The notes under the pieces: generated by a model
The model's input: the letters and a program-made list of their open reading frames with translations, nothing else
Database searches by the model: none
Told to the model about the DNA's origin: nothing
Part shown: piece after piece, positions 19,079-29,272 of the stretch
Position numbering within the stretch: the first letter of the stretch is position 1
How the letters are laid out: each line of letters starts with the position of its first letter
Origin: Cylindrotheca closterium
Lineage: Eukaryota > Bacillariophyta > Bacillariophyceae > Bacillariales > Bacillariaceae
Reading direction: 5' to 3'
NCBI GenBank assembly: GCA_933822405.4
Contig: CAKOGP040002325.1
Coordinates: 90,451 to 154,450 of the forward strand
Length of the DNA: 64,000 bases
Program-made: the position numbers and the translations under genes

Positions 19079-20941
19079 ATGGCAACGAAACCAGGATTCT
19101 TATCCAAATTCCCTTGGGAAGACATGGGAAACTTCAAGTATGTGCTCTTTGTCCCCTTTTTGGCAACCGTCGTTTCCGGCAACGACGACGCTGACAATTG
19201 GTCGGCTCACATTTGCGCCCTCGCAGCGCTTCGCTACATTATTGCGCAAGTCTTTGTGAGCTTGTCCCGAGTTCACAACATTACTGAACGGACCAAGATT
19301 CAAGACAAAGGAATCAGCTACGAGCAAATTGATCGAGAAGACCATTGGGACGACTATATTATTCTTCAAGCCTACGCAATGACTGCGGTTCATCACATTC
19401 CCTCTCTTGGATTCGGCGGCTTTCCTCTCTACAACACTGCTGGTTTGTGGCAAATGCTTTTCTGGCACGTCGGGCCCACCGAATTCATCTACTACTGGCT
19501 TCATAGAGCTCTTCATCACCAATTCCTGTACTCTCGCTACCATTCCCATCACCACGCAAGCTTTGTCACCGAACCCATCAGTGGATCCGTCCATCCTTTC
19601 ATGGAGCATATCATGTACACTGCCAACTTTGCCATTCCGTTCCTCGGTCCATTCTTCCAAGGCGGAGCTTCCGTGTCAATGTTCTACATCTACCTGCTTT
19701 GCTTTGACGTCTTGAACGCCATTGGCCACTGCAATTTCGAGTTTGTTCCCCGGTGGTTCATGAGAATCCCTGGAATGAAGTATTTGATCTACACCCCAAG
19801 CTACCATTCGTTGCACCACAGCCGTGTGCACGCCAACTTTTGCCTCTTCATGCCCATCTACGACCACCTGTTCGGCACAGTCCACAAGACTTCTGATACT
19901 CTCTACGAAAAGGCAATCACTGGTCAAGCTGCTCCAAAAACTGCACCCGATGTCGTGTTTATCGGTCATGGAACCAACCTCGTCAGCTTGTTCCATCTTC
20001 CATTCATGCTCAGATCTTTCTCTTCGAGACCTTTCGAGCCCAAGTGGTGGCTTGCTCCTTTCTGGCCACTCTGCATCCTTGCCATGTTCATCATGAGAAG
20101 TTTTGGCAAGGTATTCATCTCGGATAAGCATCGTCTTCGCTCCTTGAAGATGGAGACTTGGTGCACTCCCGCGTTTGCGATCCAATTCTTCTTCAAGAGT
20201 CAATGGAACTGGATCAACAGCAAGATCGAAGAAGCAATCTTGGAAGCTGATGCTGCTGGCGTCAGGGTTCTAGGATTGGGTGCCCTGAACAAGAACGAAG
20301 CTCTGAATGGTGGCGGCAAACTCTTTGTCGACAACAATCCCGACCTGACCACTCGTGTCGTCCATGGAAATACTTTGACTGCTGCAGCTATACTCAAGAA
20401 GATTCCACCAAATGTCGAGGAAGTCTTTGTCACGGGAGCCACTTCCAAGCTCGGACGTGCCATATCTCTCTACTTGGCCGAACGCGGAGTCAAGGTGACC
20501 ATGCTCACAGCCAGTGTAGAGCGGTTTCAAAAGATCCGCGATGAAGCTTCTCCCAAGGCACAAGAGCGCATTGTGCATGCTTCCAAGATCCAAGCTGGAG
20601 CAAATTGCAAGGACTGGATCGTTGGAAAGTTCTGCAGCAAAACAGACCAAGCGATGGCACCATCCGGTACTACCTTCCATCAATTCGTTGTCCCTCCTCT
20701 ACAAGAGTTCCGATCCGATTGCTCGTATACTGATCTTCCTGCTTTTGAATTGCCCGGAGACACCAAGTACTTCAAGACTTGCGAGATGACCATGGAACGG
20801 GGTTGTGTCCATGCTTGTCACGCAGGTGCAATTGTGCACGCACTTGAAGGCTGGGACTTTCATGAAGTTGGCGCCATTGATTATTCGCGTATCGACCTAA
20901 CTTGGGACGCCGCAATGAAGCATGGATTGGTCCTCAAGTAA
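19079..20941 (+). CDS. CER1/WAX2-like fatty acid hydroxylase-superfamily protein
   Basis: This is a 620-aa membrane di-iron protein of the type found in plant CER1/CER3 wax-alkane synthesis proteins. The N-terminal half has membrane segments and His clusters HRALHH (about residues 142-147), HSHHH (about 155-159) and HSLHH (about 243-247), as in the fatty acid hydroxylase/sterol desaturase superfamily. The C-terminal half matches the WAX2 C-terminal domain, with a Rossmann-like VFVTGATSKLGRAISLYLAERG segment and the ending GCVHACHAGAIVHALEGWDFHEVG. I chose the ATG at 19079 because it has a strong ACCATGG context; upstream in-frame codons have no ATG. A role in aldehyde-to-alkane or other long-chain lipid conversion is inferred from the family. 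The protein is likely in the ER. Confidence 0.9.
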   Translation: MATKPGFLSKFPWEDMGNFKYVLFVPFLATVVSGNDDADNWSAHICALAALRYIIAQVFVSLSRVHNITERTKIQDKGISYEQIDREDHWDDYIILQAYAMTAVHHIPSLGFGGFPLYNTAGLWQMLFWHVGPTEFIYYWLHRALHHQFLYSRYHSHHHASFVTEPISGSVHPFMEHIMYTANFAIPFLGPFFQGGASVSMFYIYLLCFDVLNAIGHCNFEFVPRWFMRIPGMKYLIYTPSYHSLHHSRVHANFCLFMPIYDHLFGTVHKTSDTLYEKAITGQAAPKTAPDVVFIGHGTNLVSLFHLPFMLRSFSSRPFEPKWWLAPFWPLCILAMFIMRSFGKVFISDKHRLRSLKMETWCTPAFAIQFFFKSQWNWINSKIEEAILEADAAGVRVLGLGALNKNEALNGGGKLFVDNNPDLTTRVVHGNTLTAAAILKKIPPNVEEVFVTGATSKLGRAISLYLAERGVKVTMLTASVERFQKIRDEASPKAQERIVHASKIQAGANCKDWIVGKFCSKTDQAMAPSGTTFHQFVVPPLQEFRSDCSYTDLPAFELPGDTKYFKTCEMTMERGCVHACHAGAIVHALEGWDFHEVGAIDYSRIDLTWDAAMKHGLVLK

Positions 20942-21013
20942 AGGATTTTCCATTTATTCCCACTTGCACCCGAGATGGTTGCAACGTAGTCACAAGAGTA
21001 TGTACTTCTCTAT

Positions 21014-23171
21014 TTAAGCAAGAAATTCTCTATCATCGGTTTCTTCTCCGTCGTCTTCCATCGGAATCTCCCCCAATCCTAGTGTTACGTTCGTCTCTTG
21101 GCTACGATAAGGATTTCCCCCCACTGACCCCTTTTCTGCAAAGAGCCGATGCGCCAATGCCAAATCCCCTTGAGCTGCAGCCTCGTTGTATTCAATCAAG
21201 TAGTCCGTGCGTCCTACGCTAGTCATGGCACAGGTGTGAAGGCTGGCTTTGGTCCGATCGGCCATGGAAATGCGGACCGAACTGCGTGCCGAGACAACCT
21301 TATACCAGGAATGCAAATTTGTCAACGTGGTTGGAATTTCAAACTCTCGGTAATGCTTCAACACCACTTGAATTCGTTCCACAAAGGGAATCAGAAAAAT
21401 ATCTGCAAGTGAAAAGGGATAACCACACAAAAAGGGGCCCTTGAACTTTCGCAAGTCCGCATTTATCATCTCCAATCGTTCCAACAGTTCTTGGCCCACT
21501 GCAGACGATGCAGCGGTGGTGCTTTGATACCTGTGTTCCAACACGTTTCGGTACAGTTTTGGTAAATCTGCATACCGGTCGAGGAACAAGTTCATATTGA
21601 AGGTGTCGATCGGGTCGGAAGGGACCAATCGTTTGTGCCCTACATTCATGTGCTCGTGTTGGACCCGGCTACCAAAATCACCTTTGGATGGTTCGACTGC
21701 TGATGATGATTCGGGAAAGCACGCATCAATGTACTCCAATAACGATGTGCTTTCCTGGAAGACATTGCCCTTGTGCAGCAACACGGGAGTGGAATCGACA
21801 ATTCCCAATTTGGACAAGACTTTGTATCCCGGGTCCTTGTACTTTAAAAAATTGCACACGTAATGCATCTGAAAGATAGTGGGAGTGTATGGATTTCGTT
21901 CCTTTTCCAAAAAGGCAATCCAAGCCATTTGGGAATACGGACAAGCATCCGAAAGAAAGAGGTGTGGCAAATCTTGTGGCAGATAATCCAAGTAATCTTC
22001 CACTACGGCAACATTACCATAAAAAGACCCGGGTGCATTCGTAGCCATTTCGAGTTCATTCTTTTTCATGAGATCGTCTTCTAGACTGGCAATGGTGGTG
22101 AGGGACAGCTTGTTCAAGGTTTCGGGAAGAAATTGGCCGTAGGATTTGTTCTCTCGTCCCAATTGATTCAATTCCCATTTCATCATTTTGTTGACGAGAG
22201 GATATAAATCTTTCCATCCCTTTCGTACGATTTGCTCAAGCATGTAACAAAGCTTGGAGCAGGCCTCGTCATGTTCTTCAATTGCTTTGTACATTTCCTG
22301 TTGGGTGGCATCTGCAAGTTCTTGATCGAAGGATGCATCTGGATGGAATCTTTGTTTGTTGGAGAGTTTCTCCATTTTGTTTTCGCACTCGTAGCGGGCA
22401 GCCCTCAGTTTGGGAATGGTCTCTAATTTTTCATCCAACTGCTTGGAAACCGCGGTCAACCAATCGTCAATGTATGCCAAAATTTGATGTTGATACTCGG
22501 CAATGTTGTAGCCCTGGTACCTAGACGCTTGCTCTTGCACTTCTATCAGCGACCCGTGTTCTCTCATTACAAAAGACTGCAAGGGTGACTTATCAGCAAG
22601 ACCCTCAAATTCACTGATGAACTGACGAAGATGAATAATGTAATGTGAGATATTATTGCCTGAGCTTCAGCTGCATAACACACTAACGTATGATTGATTG
22701 ATAGATCGATAGATCGATTGATCGATTGATCGATTGATTGATTCGTACCTGAGTTTGAGCTGCTCCTAATTCTTTGGTGGCTTCGCAATATGCTGTAGCG
22801 GCATCCAGCAGTGATCGCAAGGAACGTTTCATAGTTCCATATTCCCGTTGCAAAGGGAGGAGATCGTTGGTTCGATGAGCGTTCTTAATGTATCCATTCT
22901 TGGCTTGTTTCAATCGAGCTGCCACACGGGAAGCACTTGGTACTCGTTGTTCTTGCGCAGGTTCCGTAGGTGGCACTAGTTCTCTGTTCTCGGCTGCTGC
23001 ATGATCGTTGCCATCACCGTTATCCCCGTTGGCATTCTCAATAACTTCATTATCATCCTCTTCCTCTAGCACGGGAGGTTCAATGGAAGAACTCCCATCA
23101 TCACTGTAGCTCGCAATTTCTGCTACCAACTGAGACGAGTTGGACATTCGTTGGGTATTAGGCTCGCTCAT
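21014..23171 (-). CDS. GST-domain protein with N-terminal BAR-like helical region
   Basis: Exons are 23171-22749 and 22576-21014, phase 0, with a 172-bp GTACGA...TTGCAG intron; the product is 661 aa. Residues 1-80 are acidic and Ser/Asn-rich. Residues about 85-320 are long charged helices (LKQAKNGYIKNAHRTNDLLPL, then EYQHQILAYIDDWLTAVSKQL, with KMEKLSNKQ) resembling a BAR or AH/BAR-type domain. A thioredoxin-fold GST N-domain follows (PHLFLSDACPYSQMAWIAFL, Cys at about 353), then TPVLLHKGNVFQESTSLLEYID, which carries the glutathione-binding Glu-Ser. The GST C-domain contains PFLCGYPFSLADIFLIPFVER. I chose the ATG at 23171. A BAR-like plus GST layout is unusual. Its enzyme activity and membrane partner are unknown. 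The GST call is firm; the BAR call is inference. Confidence 0.82.
22685..22746. repeat. GATT/GATC microsatellite in an intron
   Basis: A tandem (GATT)n/(GATC)n tract fills part of the intron of the GST-domain gene. Confidence 0.85.
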
Positions 23172-23440
23172 GGTTCAGCCGTGTTCTTTTTGAGATTCTC
23201 TTCTATGATTATGGATTCGACACACACACACATGTGATGCGGTCATCTTGGTTGATGCGTTTTTCTGCACTCAGTCCCGATCTTGTGACGGACGAAGGTC
23301 AGGAAAGTGAAAGAGGTCCGTGCATTAGTCGCGTCAGTCGAATAAATGGGGCTACTATAGTCTCTATTCAATCAGCAAAAAATGACAACAACAACAAGAT
23401 GATGATCTTGTGATCACACAGCAATAGCATCCAATCGAAG

Positions 23441-25316
23441 ATGCGGATACCTCTATCTCTATTGTTGTTCGTAATATTCTGTTGCTGTATCCTTCAATCC
23501 CACTTTTCTTTGGGAGAAATAGAAGTGCAACAACAAGAGAAGGGTGGTGCCGAAGCGGAAGCAGAGGAAGCATCATCGGAAGAAGAAGAAGAAGATGGCG
23601 TGCAATATTTTTACCATGACTTTCCCGATGCCGGTGACATTTTGGAGTATGAAGCACCAATTGAGGGAGGAGAATGGGATGGAATATCGCCAGATTACAT
23701 TTACCAACCAGACAAGGTTCGCGGCATACGGATTGTCGAGTTTTATGCCCATTGGTGGTAAGACAGTCTACAGATCCAAACAAAACCATTCAATGGCTCC
23801 GTCCATCAACTGTTTCTCACATTCAAATTTCCTTCTTTTCTTCTGCTCAGCCCACACTGTCAACACTTTCGGGACCATTACGTTCGGTTTGCCGAGACTT
23901 TGCGGGATATAGTCCACGAATACGCTCCGGGTACTACAATCAACATGTTTGCCGTATCCTGTGTACCGTGGAGGCCGGTCTGTGTCGATTTTGGTATTGA
24001 AGCATTTCCGAAATTATATCTTTTTCAAGATGGATCCAAAGAAGGAAGGGAGATTGATCAAAATGATGTTCATCCATTCAAAATATTGCCCTTGTTGGGG
24101 ATTCACCTGGACGATTCTTTGACACTGACACAGAATGATGAGGACAAACAAGTAGAGTTGGTGGCCAAAGGGAACGAGGAAAGCAATGAGAATAGTTCCA
24201 AACAATTCTGGCTGCCAAGGACCAAACAAGATATTTATAACGATGCACACTTGTCCTTTGATTTTGCCATGAGAAACTCCATCTTTTTGGAGAACAAACC
24301 TTTGACCAAAAAGTCAGCCAAGGCCTTTGCCCATTGGATCGAACAACTAGTCTCGGCGGTACCTCCAACCTGGGCACTCAAGACTTGTTTTGCAGAAATC
24401 TTCGAATCGATTGACAAGGTGGTTCAGAGTGAGAAAGCATTGCTGAAAATCGTTAACAAGTATCCTCCCAAGAAGAAGCACTGGAGTCGATCCTGCACAC
24501 GGGGAGACAAATATGCAGGATACACCTGTGGTCTGTGGGAACTATTCCATATTATGTCTGTAGGAATCGTGGAATGGAATGTTTACTCGAATGGCGATGA
24601 CTGGTATTTCTTTCGACCTGAAGAATCGGCCACAGTTCTTCGGAACTACATTGAGTACTTTTTTGGATGCGAGGTTTGTCGTCAAAATTTCTTGCATGGC
24701 TTTGATAGTTGTCAGTATGATCGGTGCAGTCGGTTGATACCGGAAATTGGTGATTTGGAAGAATGGAAAGAGATTCCCCTTTGGCTTTTCGAGACTCACA
24801 ATGGGGTCAACCGTCGGCTGGCACGAGAACGAGCGGAACGAGAGAATCGAGAAATTACTCAAGAAGAATATGAGGCAGTCAAGTGGCCACCTCGACATGA
24901 GTGTCCCAAATGTTGGGGAGAAGAAGGCAGCTGGAATTCTGAGAATATTTACAACTACCTTCGGGTGACTTATTGGTGAGCAATGCAAGCACAAAATGAA
25001 GATTGATTGATTGATTGATGTCACTATTTGTTGACGACGGAATGACGAGACTAACCACATGTATATTGTGTATTACAGGCCGGACGATGCATTGAATGTC
25101 AAAATGAGAGAATTCGTCACAGCATCTGTAAGTTCTGAAGATGACGATGAATTGGGGGAAGGAGAAAAAGAAGGCATTACCTTCTTTGGATTCTTGAAAC
25201 GATTACTGAAAGCCATGGGTTGCAGTGCAGTCTTGATATATGCGACATACTTCTTGCTCCGTCGACGCCGACTCTATCGGACTGGTCATCACAAGAAGGT
25301 TGATTATACCGACTGA
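23441..25316 (+). CDS. QSOX: QSOX-type sulfhydryl oxidase (thioredoxin plus ERV/ALR)
   Basis: This is a quiescin sulfhydryl oxidase that makes protein disulfides in the secretory pathway and passes electrons to oxygen through FAD. Exons are 23441-23757, 23851-24975 and 25079-25316; both introns (93 and 103 bp) are phase 2, and the product is 559 aa. A signal peptide occupies about residues 1-23, then an acidic linker. The thioredoxin domain active site CPHC (106-109) is split by intron 1 within its first Cys codon. The ERV/ALR domain has GLWELFH (333-339), the FAD-proximal CEVC (379-382) and a C-terminal CPKC (457-460). Exon 3 adds an acidic stretch and a membrane segment (CSAVLIYATYFLL) followed by RRRR, giving a type I membrane topology. 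Intron 2 has a TTGA repeat. Confidence 0.93.
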
Positions 25317-25690
25317 GTAGCTTTTATGTCCATCAGAGATGCAATTCATCAGTGACGATGAAAGACGATTCAAAGACGATTCAAAGACAACTCATTGATT
25401 CTCATCACGGCAAACGTCAAGCAAAGTCAACATGGCCCCTTGTCGTGAACGACTGCGGCTACTGTGCCACTACAGAAGGACTCACTCTTGGCAAGGCGAA
25501 GGCATACAGTACATTACGATGTCATGATATATGTATGATATGATTTGATTTGAAGGGCCTAGTGAATGAATTAGAATGAATCATCATCAGCTTGTTTGCA
25601 TCATCCACAAGAACTTTTCACATGCCTACATCATACAAAAGATCCATTACACACTGTATCCCATACTATTTTCACTGCATTGTTCGCTAT
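25317..25690. other. convergent intergenic region
   Basis: The region lies between the 3' ends of the QSOX and SPX-GDPD genes. It contains short direct repeats of GACGATTCAAA near 25359-25385. No gene is seen. Confidence 0.5.
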
Positions 25691-27400
25691 TCATTCTATC
25701 CCCTTTCGAAAATGACTTGGTAGATCCGTATTGACGTAGGTGCAGTTTCCTTCGTTGACCAATCTTTCGAATGTCGAAAAATCGTCGGGATCTTTTCCAG
25801 AGTACGCCCAGACTCCCACCAAACAATCCTTGTTGCTTAATGCCCGAAGACTTTCTATTCCTTCGGGCGACAGCATTTTCTTTTCGTACTGAAGGTAGAC
25901 TCCGTCCAAGGCCCCATCTGGTCGATGCAACCACCCCTCCACCGAGCTTAGATCATCCACACTGACGCGGTGCTCGCAGGGTCTCAATGGAGGGTCTGCC
26001 ACTGTAAGCAACATGAGTCGCGGCACGAGTCGTTCGTGTTTGGTTGCCTGTTTGACATGTCGCGTCGTATCTTGCAAGTTTTCCAAGTCTTCTGTGGACA
26101 AACTCAAACCAATGGGCCCCATACTCGATTCTAGAGCTTCCATTCGGTTCATGGTCAAGACACCAAAGTGATCAAAGGAATTGACCCGACTGTGTGTCGG
26201 TGTGGGCGAACAACCCGTCATTTGATCAATGACGGCCAGTTCGGATCGAAGTCGATGCATGGTCACCGCATCAAAACTCATAATCATGGCCACATTGGGA
26301 CACAAATCGGGATGCCGAATGAGCATCCTACCAAGGGCGGAGGCCGCCGATTCGTTTCCAGGTTTGATTTCAATAATCAATTTGGCTTCCGGAGAAATGG
26401 CCGAAGCGGAGCGCAAAACATCAATCAAGAGGGGTGGCCGCGAACCAGACTTCAAATTCAAGCCAATGAGTTCCCGAAAAGTCAAATCGCCAATGTCCAT
26501 GGACGAGGATGGATCCGCCGCATCGAGAGCCAACCGCAAAAAATTCTCGTCATGCGCCAAAACCAATTTTTCATCCTTGGTCATGGCAATGTCACATTCG
26601 CAGAGTCGAATCCCCGAGGTCCAAGCAATTTCGTAAGCACTCAGACTATTTTCAATCGGACGCTTGTCATTTTTGTCTTGAATGTGATGAAAACCTCGAT
26701 GGGCGACTAGATGATTCAAGAGTCCTGAATCTTTGAACGAGTGGACGAGTCTCTTGAGCCATTGAATTTCTCCCATTTTGGCTTCGGCCATTTTTTCGTG
26801 TTGGGCCTCGCTGTTGAGTCTAATGAGCGGCGTGAAAGTATCATCCTCTTGGGATCCTCCACCATCTAGGGATCCATCGGGAGTTTCACCTTGCAAAAGA
26901 TCTCTGAGAAGTGCAACACTATTGTGCATCATGTGTTGGCCAGCATAGAGACTGGATGTGTAAAGTTCTGGTAGCAAAGTTCGGGACAGTAGTCCTTCTC
27001 CTCTGTGCTTGTCGTACTTTTTCACAAGCTTGCGCAGTGCTTCAGAATTAGTCTGACTGGCTTGCAATGTCTGTCTCATTTTGCTGAGTAGCTCCTGTGC
27101 CAGACTAGGTGGGACACTTTCCACATACTGTTGGAGTGCATTGCCGGGATGAGAACCTCGGACTTCTGTTAGATCGGCAAAGTCGGAAATCTTATCAAAG
27201 ACTGTGGTCCACAAGTAGTGTCGACCACGACGAAATGCGTCGTTGGCTGAATCCAAAGCGTTCCCCCATTCTTCTTCAAAGGCCTGTGGGTTTTCAAAAA
27301 TCAAACCTTTGATTTTGTTATAAGGAACTAGAGAAGCTTGCTCCAAGCCATGCAAATCTCCATGGCTCAATGCCTCAATGTGTCCCCCAAACTTGACCAT
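25691..27400 (-). CDS. SPX-domain glycerophosphodiester phosphodiesterase
   Basis: A 569-aa single-exon protein joins an N-terminal SPX domain to a glycerophosphodiester phosphodiesterase (GDPD). The SPX part (about 1-165) begins MVKFGGHIE and has VPYNKIKGLI and the basic helix LRKLVKKYDKHRG that binds inositol polyphosphates in this domain. The GDPD part (about 230-569) starts with the catalytic HRGFHH (His about 234), followed by ENS (Glu 250), the metal-binding ECD (268-270) and AHDE (283-286). It should split glycerophosphodiesters into sn-glycerol 3-phosphate and an alcohol; such proteins commonly act in phosphate recycling under starvation. No signal peptide is seen, so a cytosolic site is likely. 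The start ATG at 27400 is supported by the conserved MVKFG opening. Confidence 0.93.
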   Translation of the reverse strand: MVKFGGHIEALSHGDLHGLEQASLVPYNKIKGLIFENPQAFEEEWGNALDSANDAFRRGRHYLWTTVFDKISDFADLTEVRGSHPGNALQQYVESVPPSLAQELLSKMRQTLQASQTNSEALRKLVKKYDKHRGEGLLSRTLLPELYTSSLYAGQHMMHNSVALLRDLLQGETPDGSLDGGGSQEDDTFTPLIRLNSEAQHEKMAEAKMGEIQWLKRLVHSFKDSGLLNHLVAHRGFHHIQDKNDKRPIENSLSAYEIAWTSGIRLCECDIAMTKDEKLVLAHDENFLRLALDAADPSSSMDIGDLTFRELIGLNLKSGSRPPLLIDVLRSASAISPEAKLIIEIKPGNESAASALGRMLIRHPDLCPNVAMIMSFDAVTMHRLRSELAVIDQMTGCSPTPTHSRVNSFDHFGVLTMNRMEALESSMGPIGLSLSTEDLENLQDTTRHVKQATKHERLVPRLMLLTVADPPLRPCEHRVSVDDLSSVEGWLHRPDGALDGVYLQYEKKMLSPEGIESLRALSNKDCLVGVWAYSGKDPDDFSTFERLVNEGNCTYVNTDLPSHFRKGIE

Positions 27401-27919
27401 ATTGTCTACTTCTACAGTACCGTACTATCCAATGAGGATTGATTCTATCATTCAGATTTTAGGAGAATGATATCAGGAAGATATGAGAAAGATGGCTGAT
27501 GCCTTGGGATTGGATTGCCTTGGTCACTACTGTAGATTGACTGGTGGAGGAGAAGACTCTAGGGTTGTTTGCTCTATCGACTACAGTATTACCAACAATA
27601 TTGAATACAGTATTGATTGCTGTCGTTATGGTAAAATTCTTATTGCCGTTACGCGTTGGAACAAAAAAAGAAGGTGATGACACTCCGATCTTCGCTTTTT
27701 GTCTGTTGTGAATGCCGATCAGAAACTGCGGAGAAGAAACGAATTGAATTCCTCATTCCAAAAAAGTTTCGATGTCACGAATACGACCCATTCGAATATG
27801 AATGATGGATTGATTGATTCATTCATTCATTCTTCGTTCGTCACATCGTACTGTATCATCACATTATCATCAATTATCATCATACCTTGAGACCAACGAA
27901 GAACTCATCGTCGTTCATC
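27401..27919. other. divergent intergenic region
   Basis: The region holds the promoters of the SPX-GDPD gene and the hydrolase gene. It contains ATTC and ATCATC repeats near 27812-27885 that are probably leader sequence. No gene is supported. Confidence 0.5.
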
Positions 27920-28972
27920 ATGACAACCAAACTTACTACACTTTTGGTGGTTGTATATTTCTTGGGGTTTGCCAGCTCATTCGCGGTACCCTCAATATTC
28001 ATCAGTGGTGCGCGTGCCAAAAACGGACAAGGAGAATACAAATCACCATCATCATCATCATCATCATCACAATCACTGAAGCCATTATTGGCTACTGCGG
28101 CCAAAGCCAATGAAGGCTTCCTCACAGTCTCTCGCTCTTCCTCCAATTCCTCCGAATATCAATTGTCCTATCGCGTGGTGAGGCCAATGTCACTATCTTC
28201 CAATCAAGCGGCCCCCATTGTGACCCTTCATGGTGGACCCTCCGTCCCCTCGAATTATTTGTATCCTTTGGAACAAATTGTGCCCTACCGATCGATTGTC
28301 TTTTGGGATCAATTGGGCTGCGGAAAATCGGATCAACCACAAGACTTGTCCCAGTATTCGACTGAAGATTCCGTCCAAGATTTGATCCTGCTGTTACAAA
28401 AACTGGGAGTGAGACGATTTCATTTATACGGACAATCGTATGGAGGCATTCTGGCCTTTGAATTTCTGAAATATCTGGCCGAATCAAGTGAGGACTTTGA
28501 TTTTCAATGTCTCTCTTGTATTTTATCTTCGGCTCCGACCAATGTAAAGGAAATTGAACAAGAAGCGGATCGATTGATCGGTGTATTGCAACAGGACAAT
28601 CCGGATGCCACACCCTTGGAACTAGGGGATTTGTTTCGTCTGAATCACCAGTGTCGGGTTGGACCTGACATGCCACCCATATTAAAAGAAGCCTATGACA
28701 ATGCCGGAACCGTTTGGAGGGGTACGGATGCGATTCAAGATTACGTGGCAACCGCACCTACCTCAGCAGATGCCTCTCGAATGCCCTCCACTTTGATCAT
28801 GAGAGGAGAACATGATTTCGTCTCTGCGGAATCCGTGGAAGGTTGGAAATCCGTCTTTAATACCAAGTTCCTTCGTTACAAGACGCTCGAAGGTTGTTCT
28901 CATCATGGAATGTTGGAAGCGGGGGCTCAATATGGGGAGATTGTCGATTCGTACTTTGGCGAGTACGACTAA
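27920..28972 (+). CDS. alpha/beta hydrolase, proline iminopeptidase-like, possibly plastid-targeted
   Basis: This is a 350-aa alpha/beta hydrolase related to proline iminopeptidases (family S33), which remove N-terminal proline. The first ATG is at 27920; the frame is open earlier but without an ATG. A signal peptide ends in GFASSFAVPS, close to the diatom ASAFAP plastid signal. The HGGPSVPSNYL oxyanion motif (HGGPG in the family), FWDQLGCGKSD and the nucleophile elbow GQSYGG are visible. The C-terminal histidine lies in EGCSHHGMLE, and the acid in RGEHDFVS. A TCATCA-encoded Ser run occurs near residue 43. The enzyme set looks complete. Substrate is inferred from family only. Confidence 0.88.
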   Translation: MTTKLTTLLVVVYFLGFASSFAVPSIFISGARAKNGQGEYKSPSSSSSSSQSLKPLLATAAKANEGFLTVSRSSSNSSEYQLSYRVVRPMSLSSNQAAPIVTLHGGPSVPSNYLYPLEQIVPYRSIVFWDQLGCGKSDQPQDLSQYSTEDSVQDLILLLQKLGVRRFHLYGQSYGGILAFEFLKYLAESSEDFDFQCLSCILSSAPTNVKEIEQEADRLIGVLQQDNPDATPLELGDLFRLNHQCRVGPDMPPILKEAYDNAGTVWRGTDAIQDYVATAPTSADASRMPSTLIMRGEHDFVSAESVEGWKSVFNTKFLRYKTLEGCSHHGMLEAGAQYGEIVDSYFGEYD

Positions 28973-29272
28973 CCATAGAGTTGTATTCATAAGACTATAG
29001 GATTGTAGCTACGGTAGGACCTACTAGCAGGACTACACTGCTAACATGCATATGCAATGAACATAATAATTCTTCTTTTTAGTCTATTATTCCGCATGAT
29101 GATTCCATGTATAAGTTTGGTTTTACACGTTTGCTCCGGCAGTGCTTCCCGGGTGCACGAAACTGAAAACAGTCGCCAAGATGTGTTTTCAGATCAAACC
29201 ATACCACATCACATATCAATTGAAGTAAAATCAAGACCAATCCAAAAGAAATTGGAAAGCGAAAACAATCAT
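28973..29272. other. convergent intergenic region
   Basis: AT-rich DNA lies between two gene 3' ends. No gene is seen. Confidence 0.5.
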
